A program made the translations under genes and the position numbers. The notes under the pieces were generated by a model. That model was not told the DNA's origin. It worked only from the letters and a program-made list of their open reading frames with translations, and ran no database searches. Shown here in pieces: positions 34,008 through 45,563 of a stretch of 64,000 bases of DNA (position 1 is its first letter; each line of letters opens with the position of its first letter). The DNA is taken from the NCBI GenBank assembly GCA_016110215.1, contig JADWQD010000007.1, positions 434,001 to 498,000 of the forward strand, written 5' to 3'. This DNA is from Capronia americana. Lineage: Eukaryota > Ascomycota > Eurotiomycetes > Chaetothyriales > Herpotrichiellaceae.

Positions 34008-36479
34008 ATGCGCATTCTTCGAAGCCTTGCGGCGGTCGTCGCCTCGTGCCTCTATCTGACGTCTACCGTCGACGCACACTCCAAATCGAGAAACCCACTG
34101 AACTACCTATCGCTAATTGAGAACCCCCGGCTACACACGCCTTCGCAGAGGGTTCACTGTACCTCCAGCTTCGATCTTACATTTGACCTCCATAAAAATA
34201 CAGAACATATACGGCTCAGCCTGGAACCCAACCACGACATCCTCCATCACGATTCGTACATTGAGTTCATCGACAAGGATGGCAATGTCCGACATGCAGA
34301 GAAGATGCGACGGGAGGACCACAAAGTCTACCAGGGAAAAGCATTCCGGGTCGATGAACACGGTGTCAACCAACATGTTGGCTGGGCCCGAATTTCAGTC
34401 AGAAGGGATGGTGTCAAGCCTCTTTTCGAAGGTGCCTTTACTGTCATGGGCAACCACCATAACGTCCAGCTAAAGTCGAATTATATGGCCACCAAGCACG
34501 AACTGGATCCCGAGCTGGAAGATGATGACGACGAGTATATGGCCGTGTGGAGGGATTCCGACATCAGCCGACAGAGTCATATCGAGCTCAAGCGCAACGC
34601 CGGCTCAACCTGTGCTTCTGACAAGCTGGAGTTCAATACTCATCCCGACCATCCGATCTATCGCGACTTGATGCTGAAACGGGACGACGGCTTCTGGGGC
34701 AACACGGGCTCTATGGCCATTAATAACATGTTCGAAAAGCGCCAGAACATCGACGGCGGCGGTGTTGGCTCCGGTAACTCAGCCGGTGTCAATTTGGCTT
34801 CCACCATCGGCAGTACCGCCGGTTGTCCAACAACTCGCAAAGTGGCTCTTGTTGGTGTTGCCAGTGACTGCACGTACACGGCAAGTTTTAATTCCACCGA
34901 TACCTTGCGACAGGACGTTATTAATACTGTCAACACTGCGTCCGAGCTTTACCAATCCACGTTCAACATCACGCTTGGTCTCCGCAACTTGACTGTGTCC
35001 GACGCCGAGTGTCCCGGAACGGCAAATACCCAGACGCCATGGAACGTGGGTTGCTCAAGCAACACCGACATCACGCAAAGACTCAACTTGTTTTCGGCAT
35101 GGCGCGGACAACGTGGCGACGACAATGCGTACTGGTCCCTGTTCACCACTTGTAATACAGGTGCCGAAGTGGGTCTCGCGTGGCTCGGGCAGTTGTGCAA
35201 CCACGATGCTACTTCTCAGACAGACACCAGCGGCAATACTCAGAGCGTGACTGGAGCTAATGTCATTGCGAAGACCTCAACACTGTGGCAAGTCTTTGCT
35301 CACGAGAGCGGTCATACCTTTGGAGCCGTTCACGATTGCGATTCGAGCACCTGCGCCGATTCCAATGTCGTGAACTCCGGCCAGTGTTGCCCCCTGTCAT
35401 CCTCTACTTGTGACGCCAACGCGCAGTACATGATGAACCCATATTCTTCTGCCGACATCACCAGATTTTCCCCTTGCTCGGTCGGCAACATCTGCTCAGC
35501 CCTCGGGCGTAACTCTGTCCAATCGCAATGTCTCACTGACAACAAGGGCGTCGTGACGATCAGTGGAAACCAGTGCGGTAACGGCATCGTTGAGGAGGGC
35601 GAAGATTGCGATTGTGGTGGTGAGGAGTCTTGCGCGGGAAATTCATGCTGCAACCCCACCACCTGCAAATTCAACACAGGTGCAGTCTGCGACCCTAGCA
35701 ACGAAGGATGCTGCACACCGCAGTGTCAATTTTCTTCGACTGGAACCGTCTGCCGTGCCAGCACGGGCCAATGCGATCCTGAAGAAACATGCTCCGGCAC
35801 CAACGGTACTTGCCCTACCGACACTACAGCACGTGATGGGACCGACTGTGGCAACGGCCTCAAATGCGCCAGTGGACAATGCACAAGCCGAGACTTACAA
35901 TGCAAGACACTAATGGGTAGTTATACGAGCGACAACGACACCTATGCCTGCAACAGTCAAACTTGCAGCCTGAGCTGCGCCAGTCCGGACTTTGGATCGA
36001 ACGTCTGCTACAGTATGCAACAAAATTTCCTGGACGGCACCCCTTGCGGTGGCGGAGGACACTGTGACAATGGCGTCTGTAGGGGCAGCTCGATCGGTGG
36101 TGAAGTGAAGTCCTGGATTGACGACAACAAGACTTTGGTGATCGCCTTGGCTAGCGCAATCGGCGGTCTTCTACTCCTTGCTATTCTTGGATGCTGCATT
36201 CGAGCGTGCAGGCGACCAAGAGGGAAACGAATGGAAGCCGTCGTGCCTGGCGCCCACAGGTACAGGAGGGGCGCTCATGGCAATGCCGCGCGCGGTGGAT
36301 GGGACGGACCGCCAGTTCCAGACCAGATGAGAGACCGTGGATACGGAGGTGGATGGCAACCACCCCCAGCACAGGCGATGTCGCCGCAAGGCTGGTATCC
36401 TCCTCAGCCGCCGCCTGCCTATGGCGCTGGCGGCTATGGTGGGTATCCCCAGACTGGGCAGACTGTTAGATATGGCTGA
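34008..36479 (+). CDS. ADAM-type zinc metalloprotease with disintegrin domain (ADM-B type)
   Basis: Single frame of 823 aa. It has a signal peptide at residues 1-23 (LAAVVASCLYLTSTVDA) and a propeptide with Lys-Arg sites near residues 223 and 243 that suit Kex2 processing. The catalytic domain carries the reprolysin zinc site HESGHTFGAVHD at 432-443 (three His plus Glu433) and the Met-turn in QYMMNPYSS. A cysteine-rich disintegrin region (GNGIVEEGEDCDCGG...) follows, then one transmembrane helix near 707-732 (TLVIALASAIGGLLLLAILG) and a Gly/Pro/Tyr-rich cytoplasmic tail. This is the layout of fungal ADM-B proteins, membrane-anchored ectoproteases of the cell surface. No active-site residue is missing. 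Substrates are unknown. Confidence 0.93.
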   Translation: MRILRSLAAVVASCLYLTSTVDAHSKSRNPLNYLSLIENPRLHTPSQRVHCTSSFDLTFDLHKNTEHIRLSLEPNHDILHHDSYIEFIDKDGNVRHAEKMRREDHKVYQGKAFRVDEHGVNQHVGWARISVRRDGVKPLFEGAFTVMGNHHNVQLKSNYMATKHELDPELEDDDDEYMAVWRDSDISRQSHIELKRNAGSTCASDKLEFNTHPDHPIYRDLMLKRDDGFWGNTGSMAINNMFEKRQNIDGGGVGSGNSAGVNLASTIGSTAGCPTTRKVALVGVASDCTYTASFNSTDTLRQDVINTVNTASELYQSTFNITLGLRNLTVSDAECPGTANTQTPWNVGCSSNTDITQRLNLFSAWRGQRGDDNAYWSLFTTCNTGAEVGLAWLGQLCNHDATSQTDTSGNTQSVTGANVIAKTSTLWQVFAHESGHTFGAVHDCDSSTCADSNVVNSGQCCPLSSSTCDANAQYMMNPYSSADITRFSPCSVGNICSALGRNSVQSQCLTDNKGVVTISGNQCGNGIVEEGEDCDCGGEESCAGNSCCNPTTCKFNTGAVCDPSNEGCCTPQCQFSSTGTVCRASTGQCDPEETCSGTNGTCPTDTTARDGTDCGNGLKCASGQCTSRDLQCKTLMGSYTSDNDTYACNSQTCSLSCASPDFGSNVCYSMQQNFLDGTPCGGGGHCDNGVCRGSSIGGEVKSWIDDNKTLVIALASAIGGLLLLAILGCCIRACRRPRGKRMEAVVPGAHRYRRGAHGNAARGGWDGPPVPDQMRDRGYGGGWQPPPAQAMSPQGWYPPQPPPAYGAGGYGGYPQTGQTVRYG

Positions 36480-36959
36480 GGTATTGTGCATTAGAGGGGG
36501 ACACAGATGGTGTCAGCCCACCTGAGGGGAAGTATCTGTAAAGTTGGGATATGCCTGAGAAGGCTGGAAGCATTGCATATTTGGAGGGCGTTATATGCCT
36601 TTGGATAATTGTTGATACGACCACCCTTGATGAGTCAATGTGAACGATGAAGAACAGAGTCTTCCTTGATATTCTTGCATCTCGGTTGCCTTCTCATTCA
36701 TGCTGCTCTGGTCAACTATGGCGGACACAGGATGTACAGCCGAGCACACACCCAGCCCGTCTCTGCTTGGCGGATGTCGTCAGTCTAAGCGATTCTGCAA
36801 CCATCCGATCTCGCAACAATTTGCAACCCCTCACTGGGGAATGACTGGTCAGGCCGGTCTTACATCTCGTGTGCGCGCAATTTCCATCTTGCGTGCTCAC
36901 CACTAGCTCCTGTACGCCGTGAGGTGTTCCTCGATGCCCATTGACTCAGCTGTTGCGGC
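36480..36959. other. Intergenic region, 480 bases
   Basis: Between the ADAM protease and the aminotransferase. No gene or distinct motif recognised. Confidence 0.5.
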
Positions 36960-38468
36960 ATGAGCTTCCACCTCTCACCCACCTCACTCGTGGTCAGATC
37001 ATTCAGTCGCCAGGTCCTTCGTGCAGAGCAGCCCTCAACCCGCTGGTCTGGCTTGCCCACCAAGGCCCGCACTTTCTCTTCGCACCGCAGGATGGACGCC
37101 AAGTTTGCGCCTGCGAAGCGAGTGGCAGGACAGAAGCAGGATGTCTGGTCAATAGTCAACGAGGCCGCCGCTGCGTCGCCTGTACAGCCAATCGTCAACA
37201 TGGGCCAAGGGTTTTTGTGAGTATGCAGACACACTTGCAAATGTAGAGGATATCCTTCTGACCGTGGCTTCCGCAGTGGTTACAACCCTCCGCAGTTCAT
37301 CATTGACGCTGCGAAAAGCGCGCTGGACAGAGTCGAATGCAACCAATACTCGCCCACGAAGGGCAGACCGAGGCTGAAGAAGGCGATCGCTGATGCATAT
37401 TCACCCTTCTTTGGAAGGACATTGGATCCGGAGACGGAGGTCACCATTACAACCGGGGCGAATGAGGGTAAGCGGAAGAAGGAATGATGAGAACCACATC
37501 TCTGACAGTGTGCAGGTATGCTCAGCGCGTTCATGGGCTTCATCGAGCCGGGGGACGAGGTCATCATATTCGAGCCCTTCTTCGATCAATACCTCAGCAA
37601 CATCGAAATGCCCGGGGGCACAATCAGATACGTGCCTATGCACCCCCCAAAGGACGGTGCAGAACGGACATCCTCGGCCGCGAATTGGACAATCGACTTC
37701 GACGAGCTTGCCAAGGCATTCAACGAGAAGACGAAAATGATCGTGTTAAACTCGCCTCATAACCCGGTTGGCAAGGTACTGAACAAGGAAGAATTGACCA
37801 GGATTGGCGAGCTCTGCTTGAAGCATAAAGTCATCATTCTCTCCGACGAGGTCTATGACCGGTTATACTACGTCCCCTTCACACGGATAGCCACATTATC
37901 TCCAGAGCTGGCCAAGATCACCCTCACCGTAGGCTCGGCGGGCAAGAACTTCTATGCGACGGGTTGGCGTGTTGGATATCTGATCGGCCCGCCGGAGCTG
38001 ATCAAGTACGTGGCCGCAGCACATACGCGGATCTGCTACTCGAGCGTCTCGCCTTTACAAGAGGCCGCGGCCATTGGCTTTGAACAGGCCGATAAAGTCG
38101 GTTTCTGGGACCAGCAAATCACCGAAATGAAGGGCAAGGTGGACCGGTTCTGCGAGGTCTTCGATGAGCTTGGGATCCCGTACTCTATTCCCGAAGGTGG
38201 CTACTTTGTTCTCGCGAACTTGTCGAAAGTAAAGCTTCCCCAGGGGTATGATTTCCCCGACCATGTGAAGGACAGGCCGCGGGATTTCAAGATGTCGTGG
38301 TTTTTGATCATGGAGCTAGGAGTGGCTGCCATCCCGCCCACGGAGTTCTACACGAGCGAACGGGCGCACCTTGCGGAGGACTGGATGAGATTTGCAGTGT
38401 GTAAGAATGACGATGTTCTCGAGGACGCCAAGGGGCGGTTGAGGGGTTTGAAGAAGTATATGGCGTGA
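36960..38468 (+). CDS. BNA3: Kynurenine aminotransferase / class I PLP aminotransferase, Bna3 type
   Basis: Three exons: 36960-37216, 37277-37467 and 37516-38468, giving 466 aa. Introns are 60 and 48 nt. The first 40 residues are basic, Ser-rich and free of acidic runs (SLVVRSFSRQVL...TKARTFSS), a likely mitochondrial presequence. The fold-type I core includes NMGQGFFGYNPP across the first junction, CNQYSPTKGRPRLK, TTGANEGM across the second junction, NSPHNPVGK, LSDEVYDRL (PLP-binding Asp) and SAGKNFYATGWRVGY with the Schiff-base Lys293. These are marks of the Bna3/KAT family, which converts kynurenine to kynurenic acid and also transaminates other substrates. An internal ATG after the presequence (MDAKFAP) could give a cytosolic form. 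Confidence 0.92.
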
Positions 38469-38887
38469 AGAGTAGATGCTAGAACGCTAGAATGCAGGAG
38501 AAGGAATATCCAAGACGAGGGAGGATGCTTGTCACCCTCCCTTGATTATACTATCCAGTATACTGGGTATATAGAACTATTGCCTTGTCAACAGTTGTCT
38601 GGGCTCGTACTGTAAGTGGTGACAAGTCGACAGGGAAAACGTGGGGAAGCTCAGCCTTGTTTTCCAGGTGCCGGGTTGCTCGAGTAAATAGAGAGGAATT
38701 TGGCATTTTCCGAGGCGCGTCCGTTTCCGGCACGCGTCCAAATCGGCCTTTGTCCCTGTCAACAATAATTGTTCCCCCAGTCCAGCTGCGTCCACTGACT
38801 GCATAAACCTTCACATTCATGTTGCGACCAAGGCAATACAGGTGACTTTTGGCGCATTTGCGCCGCTTCAATGCCCCTGCGCCGCCA
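38469..38887. other. Intergenic region, 419 bases
   Basis: Between BNA3 and CDC31. No gene recognised. An out-of-frame ATG at 38871 precedes the CDC31 start by 17 bases. Confidence 0.5.
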
Positions 38888-39714
38888 ATGTCGCAAGGAA
38901 ATCCCGCCTTCCCGGGTCGCAATGTCTACGCATCCTCGAGCAAGCTGCCCGACCGCACGGCGCAGAGACCCGGCGCAACCGCGCCTTCGCAGCAATACAC
39001 CCAATCGACCTTCGGGCGGCGCCCCGAACAAGCATATCAGTATACCCAGCCGACGGCACCGCCGCTGCCGCATGCCATGCCGGGGCCAGGCCGACAGAGC
39101 ACCGAGAAGGAACCCAGCGCGCTGAGCGAATTGAGCGAAGAACAGCGCGACGAAATCAATGAATCGGTATGGCAGTCACTCCACTCCCCTGTCCAATGTA
39201 TCGATTGCCTTTCCCGAACCGAACTGAACTAACAATAACGGCGCCGGCGCCGGCACAGTTCTCCCTCTTCGACCTCGACCGCGACCGCCATCTCGACTAC
39301 CACGAGGTGCGCGTCGCGCTGCGGTCGCTGGGCTTCACGGTGCCGAAACCCGAAATCTCCCAGATCATGCACGCGCAGGGCGTGCCGAAGCCGAAATTCA
39401 AGAGAGGGCCGCCGGGGAGAGGCCAGCAGTCGTACCACGCCAGCCAGCTGCTGCTCGCGCAGGTGCCCTTCCAGCGGATCGCGGCACAGAAGATCCTGGA
39501 GCGCGATCCGACCGAGGAGGTGGAGCGCGCGCTGCTGCTCTTCGACCCGGAGCAGAGGGGGTATATCGAGGTGGACGACATCAGACGCGTCGCGCGCGAG
39601 CTCGGCGAGACGGGCCTCACCGAGGACGAGATCCACGCTATGGTCGAGGAATTCGACTACGATGGCACCGGCAGTGTGGCCAAGGAGGCCTTTTACGCAA
39701 TTTGTCTGCAATGA
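38888..39714 (+). CDS. CDC31: Centrin (Cdc31), EF-hand protein
   Basis: Two exons, 38888-39166 and 39259-39714 (92-nt intron), giving 244 aa. The start context gccgccaATG is strong. After a roughly 90-residue Pro/Gln-rich N-terminal extension comes SEEQRDEINESFSLFDLD, rebuilt exactly across the splice. EF-hand 1 is DLDRDRHLDYHE; EF-hand 3 is DPEQRGYIEVDD; EF-hand 4 is DYDGTGSVAKEA. The second EF-hand is unrecognisable and carries a Lys/Gly/Pro-rich insertion (GVPKPKFKRGPPGRG). Centrin works in spindle pole body duplication, in mRNA export (TREX-2) and in nucleotide excision repair (Rad4 partner). Third-codon GC is very high in exon 2 compared with neighbours. Confidence 0.9.
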
Positions 39715-41146
39715 GGAGGCCGGGGGGCGGGACCGATTTTTCTAAAGATGCAGGATTGCAAAACAACGGCCTTTTTCTTTTTGACGACGTGACGATATCC
39801 TATGACACTCTGGCGCTTTGGTTGGGATTGCATTGCATTGCATTGGCCAGCGTCGGCGTCCAAACGTCGCTGTTTTGTGTCGAGTTCTTGACATGTTGGC
39901 GATCTTGCCCATTGTCTTGTCCTTGTGGTAAATCTAATCAAGCTTGGGTTGCCATCTCTTCGAGGGACCTGCATCGATCGCAACGCTTTCCTGAGGTGAT
40001 CTGGGCATGGCATGGTACATACAGCGCATGTTTGGTGTGAGAATATCTTGCACTACTACTGGCATTCTTGGGACTTTCACGAAGGACACTACCGGCTTTT
40101 GGCATCACTGTTCTTGGGCCGCACCCTCTTGGATCAGCATGAGGAGCAGGATCGCGCCCTCAGTCCTCCCACATCTCTCCGCTTTTGCCAGGATGATATG
40201 TGATGGTCAAAGTCGTAGAGTGGCTCCCACCAGGAGAAGACAAGTGGGCACCCCCTACAGTCACTCTATCTAGGCTTCTCGCCAGGATATCACAAGCGGG
40301 GAAGGCTGAAGCATACGGCGGGCAAGTCATACGATAGTCATCGTCGGAGACTGCGGTATGCTGACTCGGCACTGAAGAAGGTGTCTCCCGAGGTTATATC
40401 GGCGAGGGAACTTGGCATTGATGGCTGTCAAGATCCGGGATTCAGCCTGGACGGGCACGTCCCGTGCGATTTGGGGATACTCCCAAGGCCACTCATCTTT
40501 TGCATATCAGAGACCAGCCTGTGAGGACAGGTGGTAGAAGGACCGTCAGGCTGGCGCGTGGGCGGGCACGCGTTTTGAGCGTGGCAAAAACTTGGATTCA
40601 TGGGACTTGAGAGGGCGCTGGAGTCGCAGAGCAGCGCAGATGGGTGAAAGGATAAAAGTGAAGGAGAAGGTGTTAGCAATTAGAGACATCTTGGTGACTC
40701 GGTGAAACAGTAACAGCGACGTCATAGCCTTCTCTCCAGCATTTGTTCCTTCTCCAATTCTTCAGTAACACGAAACAGCTGGTTGCATTTGAACATTCGA
40801 ACAAACACGACCAGTAGAATTGAATTGTCACACACTGCCGTCCTCGAAGCGACATTCCCTGGCCCCCTCCCTGATTCACGCGTTTTCCGAGATCCTCCTC
40901 CTCCTGTTGAGCCACGCACAAGAGTTGCAATTCCAGAGGACCACGAATATCACAGCGCCCACGCCACGTTGTCCTTAAAGGCCTGAATCGAGCGCAACCT
41001 ACGAGGTACTGACGCTTCCTTCCTGTCAACCCCTCGATTTCTCTGGTGGACAGGGATAGGGACTCGGACTACGATAGTCGCTTCCTTCCTTCCCATCAAC
41101 CCCTCGATTTCTCTGGTGGACAGGGACTCGGACTACCACTGTCGCT
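39715..41146. other. Intergenic region, 1.43 kb
   Basis: No supported gene. The last 135 bases hold a tandem duplication described separately. The other open frames on both strands lack recognisable features. Confidence 0.5.
41013..41136 (+). repeat. Tandem duplication in the GET2 5' leader
   Basis: Copy 1 at 41013-41072 and copy 2 at 41079-41136 share cgcttccttcc, then caacccctcgatttctctgg, then tggacaggga and ggactcggactac. They differ by a few substitutions and a small indel. The second copy ends 10 bases before the GET2 ATG, so the duplication must lie in the 5' leader or core promoter. The pyrimidine-rich blocks are typical of fungal transcription start regions. Confidence 0.9.
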
Positions 41147-42089
41147 ATGGCGGACGCAGAAGAAACACCGGCACAGCGACAAGCGCGCATTCGGCGACAG
41201 AAGCGCGAAGCTAAAATCACAGGCACTGCAGCTGAACGACTGGACAAGATTACAAGGCTCAGTGGAAGGACCCCGGAAAGCAGTGAGTCTCTCTAGGATG
41301 GACGATGTTCGCCCTCAACGACAACGCAAATTCGCGTATCCCTGCATTCAAGCATTGAGGGCGATCTTCTCTCTGAATCAAAGGAGCTAACGCCCAATTC
41401 CTACAGTGCGAAATGAGTCGCCAGTGCCGACACCGCCTGCCATATCTACTCCACCGCCGGTGTCTGCAGCTGCAACTCCGTCACTGACACCGGAACAAGT
41501 GAGTGCGCAAGAGGACTATTTGAGGGCCATGTTGAGACAACCGCTGCCGCAAGAAGGACAAGGCGAGCCACAGCAAGAAGACCCGATGTTGAAGATGTTG
41601 CAAGCCATGATGGGAGGAATGGATGGTGCCTCTGATCCAAGTGCGCCTGGTGGTGGCGGTATGGGTGCAATGCCCGGGCTGTCTCCCGACGACATCTCAA
41701 AGGCAACAGGCCTTCCTTCCTTCTTAACGAACATGGTGATGGGCAACCAGAAAGCTCCACCTAGCCCGGCCGAGATACAAGCGATGCGGATCTGGAAGAT
41801 CGTGCATGTGGTGTTCGCGATACTAGCAGGGCTGTACTTGGTATTCGACATCAACAAATCCACTCAGCTGTATGGTGAGAACCCGCCGGCTCCCGCAACG
41901 TTCCAGAATCCGTTTGTTGTGTTCTTGACCGGGGAACTGTTGCTGCAGAGTGCAAGGGTGTTAACCAAAGGCGGCTCGGGCAAAAGCGGGATAGGGCTGT
42001 GGATACAGATGGGCAAGGAACTATTCGGAGACGGCATGATTATGGTCTTCGGCCTGGGGCTAGCGGCCTGGATCAAAGGAAGAGTCTGA
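41147..42089 (+). CDS. GET2: Get2, GET complex subunit (tail-anchored protein insertion)
   Basis: Two exons, 41147-41282 and 41407-42089 (124-nt intron), giving 272 aa. The N-terminus has the basic Get3-binding segment RIRRQKREAKI at about residues 14-24, a hallmark of fungal Get2/CAMLG proteins. A long Pro/Ser/Gly/Met-rich linker follows, then three hydrophobic helices: near IWKIVHVVFAILAGLYLVF, PFVVFLTGELLLQSA and MIMVFGLGLAAWIKG. With Get1 it forms the ER receptor and insertase that takes tail-anchored proteins from Get3. The second exon begins by completing an ATG codon across the splice, so a start there could be miscalled. Confidence 0.88.
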
Positions 42090-43301
42090 ATCGAGAAGGA
42101 TACAGAACGGCAGTCGACAGTGTGGTGGCAAACGTTTTGACATTGTGGTCAGATGAGGATTGCGAGAAGTTGCGGGCTTAAACATGCACGGACTTTACCT
42201 TCGTATCCTTTGACGAATTAAACGCACCGAGATGGACTGAGCCAAGATGGTCACGCTACATTCTTGCCTCTTGCATGGCGCCCCTTGTCCACATCGCCAA
42301 TCGACCCTGCCGTCCGCTTGTGCCTTCTTGCTTGTAACAAGTAAGGACCATGTTCAAACCTTCGGAGCCCTGCGAGCTGCCCGTGGGCACGACCGGGTTT
42401 TCCTCCTATCGGCGCATTGGTGGTCCACGTTCGTGCGGACCTCCCAGGGGTCAGCCAGTTCCGACCCGATGATGCAAGGCCGGGGATCGGACCTCTCCAG
42501 AGAGATTTGACCGGTGACAGGCTGGGGAGAGGGCAGCTGTAGAGGCTCACATGCGACGTGAACCCTGGCATGGAAACCCCCCGCGCGGGGTTCTAACAGC
42601 GCTGTGTTCCTACTGTGCGCCTCCGCACACGTACGAGTACCGCGAAACATCTGATGCTCGACGAGCTGGTGCGATGCAGAATCCTCCGACAAAACAGGTT
42701 GGGGGCAAATGCATCTGACCATGGCCGAAACGAGGTGGATGAGCTCACGCTGCCGTTGCCGTTGGGTTGTCGGCTGGCGCGCATGGCGGATAAAAGGAAA
42801 AGGATAATGACGAGGCCCATGGTTGGTTGGAGGGGGCGCTCCACCTGCATCGAGGGGCACTGCTGATGACCGCGAAGATCCAATTGCAGCCGCTCCAGCT
42901 TTGCGGGGGCTGCTTTCCCAAGCTCTTTCCGCAAAAACCGTCTTGTGTCGTTCTTGGTGTGACGATATGCCATGCAAATCCGCGCGAATCTTCGACACAG
43001 TCAAGCAGAGAGTCCTTTTCTCCAGGCTCGGTGAATGCGCGAGCTAGCGTCATCGGGGATTCCTGCGGTCGAGGGCCTGTGTAGCACCATTCTATATTAG
43101 AGCTCCTGATCTCCCCGCCTGAGAACGGGTCCTTGCTTTCCTGGTGTCCACACTCGCAATTAGAAACCCAGCACACCCGAGTCCACGGTATAAACATCAT
43201 CCATTGCCCCTTCCTGAGCCGCTCCGAGCTTGACTTCTGCTCTCCCGTCTACCCACTCCCTGCCCATCTGTCACAGCAGAGTCGCCCAGAAGCTCGTCAC
43301 A
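42090..43301. other. Intergenic region, 1.2 kb
   Basis: Downstream of GET2 and upstream of the acetyl-CoA synthetase gene. A minus-strand frame of 216 codons (42354-43004) is open, but its composition is Arg/Pro/His-rich and domain-free, so I do not call it. The 3' half should hold the acetate-responsive promoter; I did not identify FacB sites with confidence. Confidence 0.5.
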
Positions 43302-45563
43302 ATGTCCGAAGGCGACGTCAAGCCTCCCAAGAAGGACGGGCCCGTCGTGGTAAGCAGAGATTTTGTTCCTTTTACCCGGATCTCGTGGCTCTCGCCGAAC
43401 TGACCACGCACACGCAGGCCGAAGCCCACGAAGTCGATACCTATCAGTATGCACCTGGAGCCCGACTCCTGCAGTGACTCGCTCGTGCTAATTCGCTCAC
43501 AGTGTCCCCAAGCCATTTTGGAAGAAAGGACCCGGCAAGGCTCACCTCAAAGACTTGGACGAATACTATGCCTTGTACAAGGAGTCGATCGAGCAGCCAG
43601 ACCAGTTCTGGGGTAAAATGGCTCGAGACCTGCTGGATTGGCAGCAAGACTTCAAGACCGTCCACACCGGGACCCTGGCCAACGGCGACAACGCCTGGTT
43701 TCTGGAGGGCACGTTGAACGCGAGCTACAACTGCGTCGACCGCCATGCGATCAAGAACCCGGACAAGCCCGCCGTCATCTACGAGGCCGACGAGCCGGGC
43801 GAGGGTCGTGTCCTCACCTATGGCGAGCTCCTGCGCGAGGTCTCCCGAGTTGCCTTCACCTTGAAACAGATGGGTGTCAAGAAAGGGGACACCGTGGCGC
43901 TCTATCTCCCCATGATTCCCGAAGCTGTCATTTCCTTCCTCGCGGTGACCCGTATCGGCGCCGTCCACTCGGTGGTCTTTGCCGGTTTCTCGTCCGGCTC
44001 TTTGGCGGATCGAATCATCGACGCCAACTCCAAGGTCGTCATCACCACAGACGAGGGGAAGCGGGGTGGCAAGTTGATTGGCACGAAGAAGATCGTGGAT
44101 GAAGCTCTCAAGAGGTGTCCCGATGTTACCCGCGTGCTGGTTTACCAAAGAACAGGTGCAGACGTGCCCTGGACCAAGGGCAGAGATTTCTGGTGGCACG
44201 AAGAAACTGCGAAATACCCCGCCTACATCCCTCCAGAGCCCGTCGCCTCCGAAGACCCTCTGTTCCTGCTGTATACGTCTGGTTCGACCGGCAAGCCTAA
44301 AGGTGTCATGCATTCGACTGCGGGTTACCTGCTAGGCGCGGCGGCGACTGGCAAGTACGTCTTCGATATCCATGACGACGATGTCTTCTTCTGCGGCGGT
44401 GATGTTGGTTGGATTACCGGCCATACCTACGTCGTATACGCTCCTCTCCTGCTCGGTGTTGCGACCGTCGTCTTCGAGGGCACACCGGCCTACCCCAACT
44501 TCTCCCGCTATTGGGACGTCATCGACAAGCACAATGTCACGCAGTTCTACGTTGCGCCGACTGCATTGCGTCTGTTGAAGAGAGCCGGTGATGAGCATAT
44601 CCACCACAAACTGCACAAGTTGCGCGTGTTGGGCTCGGTAGGTGAGCCCATCGCAGCCGAGGTGTGGAAGTGGTACTTTGAGTCTGTCGGCAAAGAGGAG
44701 GCCCATATCGTGGATACATATTGGCAGACGGAGACTGGCTCTCATGTCATCACACCGTTGGCTGGCATCACCCCCACGAAGCCCGGTAGTGCGTCTCTGC
44801 CTTTCTTCGGCATTGAGCCTGCCATCATCGACCCAGTCTCGGGCAAGGAAATCGAAGGAAATGACGTTGAAGGCGTCTTGGCTTTCAAGCAGGCCTGGCC
44901 GAGTATGGCCCGGACTGTGTGGGGTGCGCACCAGAGATACATGGACACTTACTTGAACGTTTACAAGGGCTATTATGTGAGTTTGTTCTCAAGCACCGCA
45001 AGGAGGGTTTGACTGACTAGATGACAGTTCACCGGCGACGGCGCTGGCCGTGATCACGAAGTAAGTTCTGCAACCTGGTCCCCATTGTTATTGTCGTTTC
45101 CGCGATAGCATAGGCTAACGGATCGTTCCAGGGCTACTATTGGATCCGTGGACGTGTCGATGATGTGGTCAACGTGTCAGGCCATCGTCTTTCAACGGCT
45201 GAAATTGAAGCTGCTCTGATTGAGCATGAAGGCGTCGCCGAGGCAGCCGTGGTTGGCATCAATGACGAACTCACGGGCCAGGCTGTCAACGCCTTTGTGT
45301 CGCTCAAGGACGGCACCGACCCCGGTGAGCAGACGCGCAAGGATCTCATCCTCCAAGTCCGCAAGTCTATCGGGCCATTCGCGGCACCAAAGGCCATCTT
45401 TGTCGTCGATGACCTTCCCAAGACTCGCTCCGGCAAGATCATGAGGAGAATTCTGAGAAAGATCCTGAGCGGCGAGGAGGACAGCCTTGGAGACACTTCA
45501 ACTCTGAGTGATCCAAGCGTGGTCGACAAGATCATTGAGACTGTCAAGTCGAAGAAGAAGTGA
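43302..45563 (+). CDS. facA: Acetyl-CoA synthetase (AMP-forming), FacA type
   Basis: Five exons: 43302-43349, 43418-43446, 43503-44976, 45028-45060 and 45132-45563, giving 671 aa. Exon 4 is a 33-nt microexon encoding FTGDGAGRDHE. The enzyme makes acetyl-CoA from acetate, CoA and ATP for growth on acetate and for histone acetylation. Seen motifs are VVFAGFSSGSLADR, the AMP-binding YTSGSTGKPKGVMH, DTYWQTETG, and the hinge and C-terminal domain FTGDGAGRDHEGYYWIRGRVDDV, which is continuous only if the microexon is used. The catalytic Lys630 lies in RSGKIMRR and is the residue controlled by acetylation in this family. All key residues are present. Confidence 0.96.

Noticed and set aside
42354..43004. 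216-codon minus-strand frame upstream of facA
   Set aside because: Arg/Pro/His-rich composition without any domain, overlapped by other frames; probably a GC-rich shadow.
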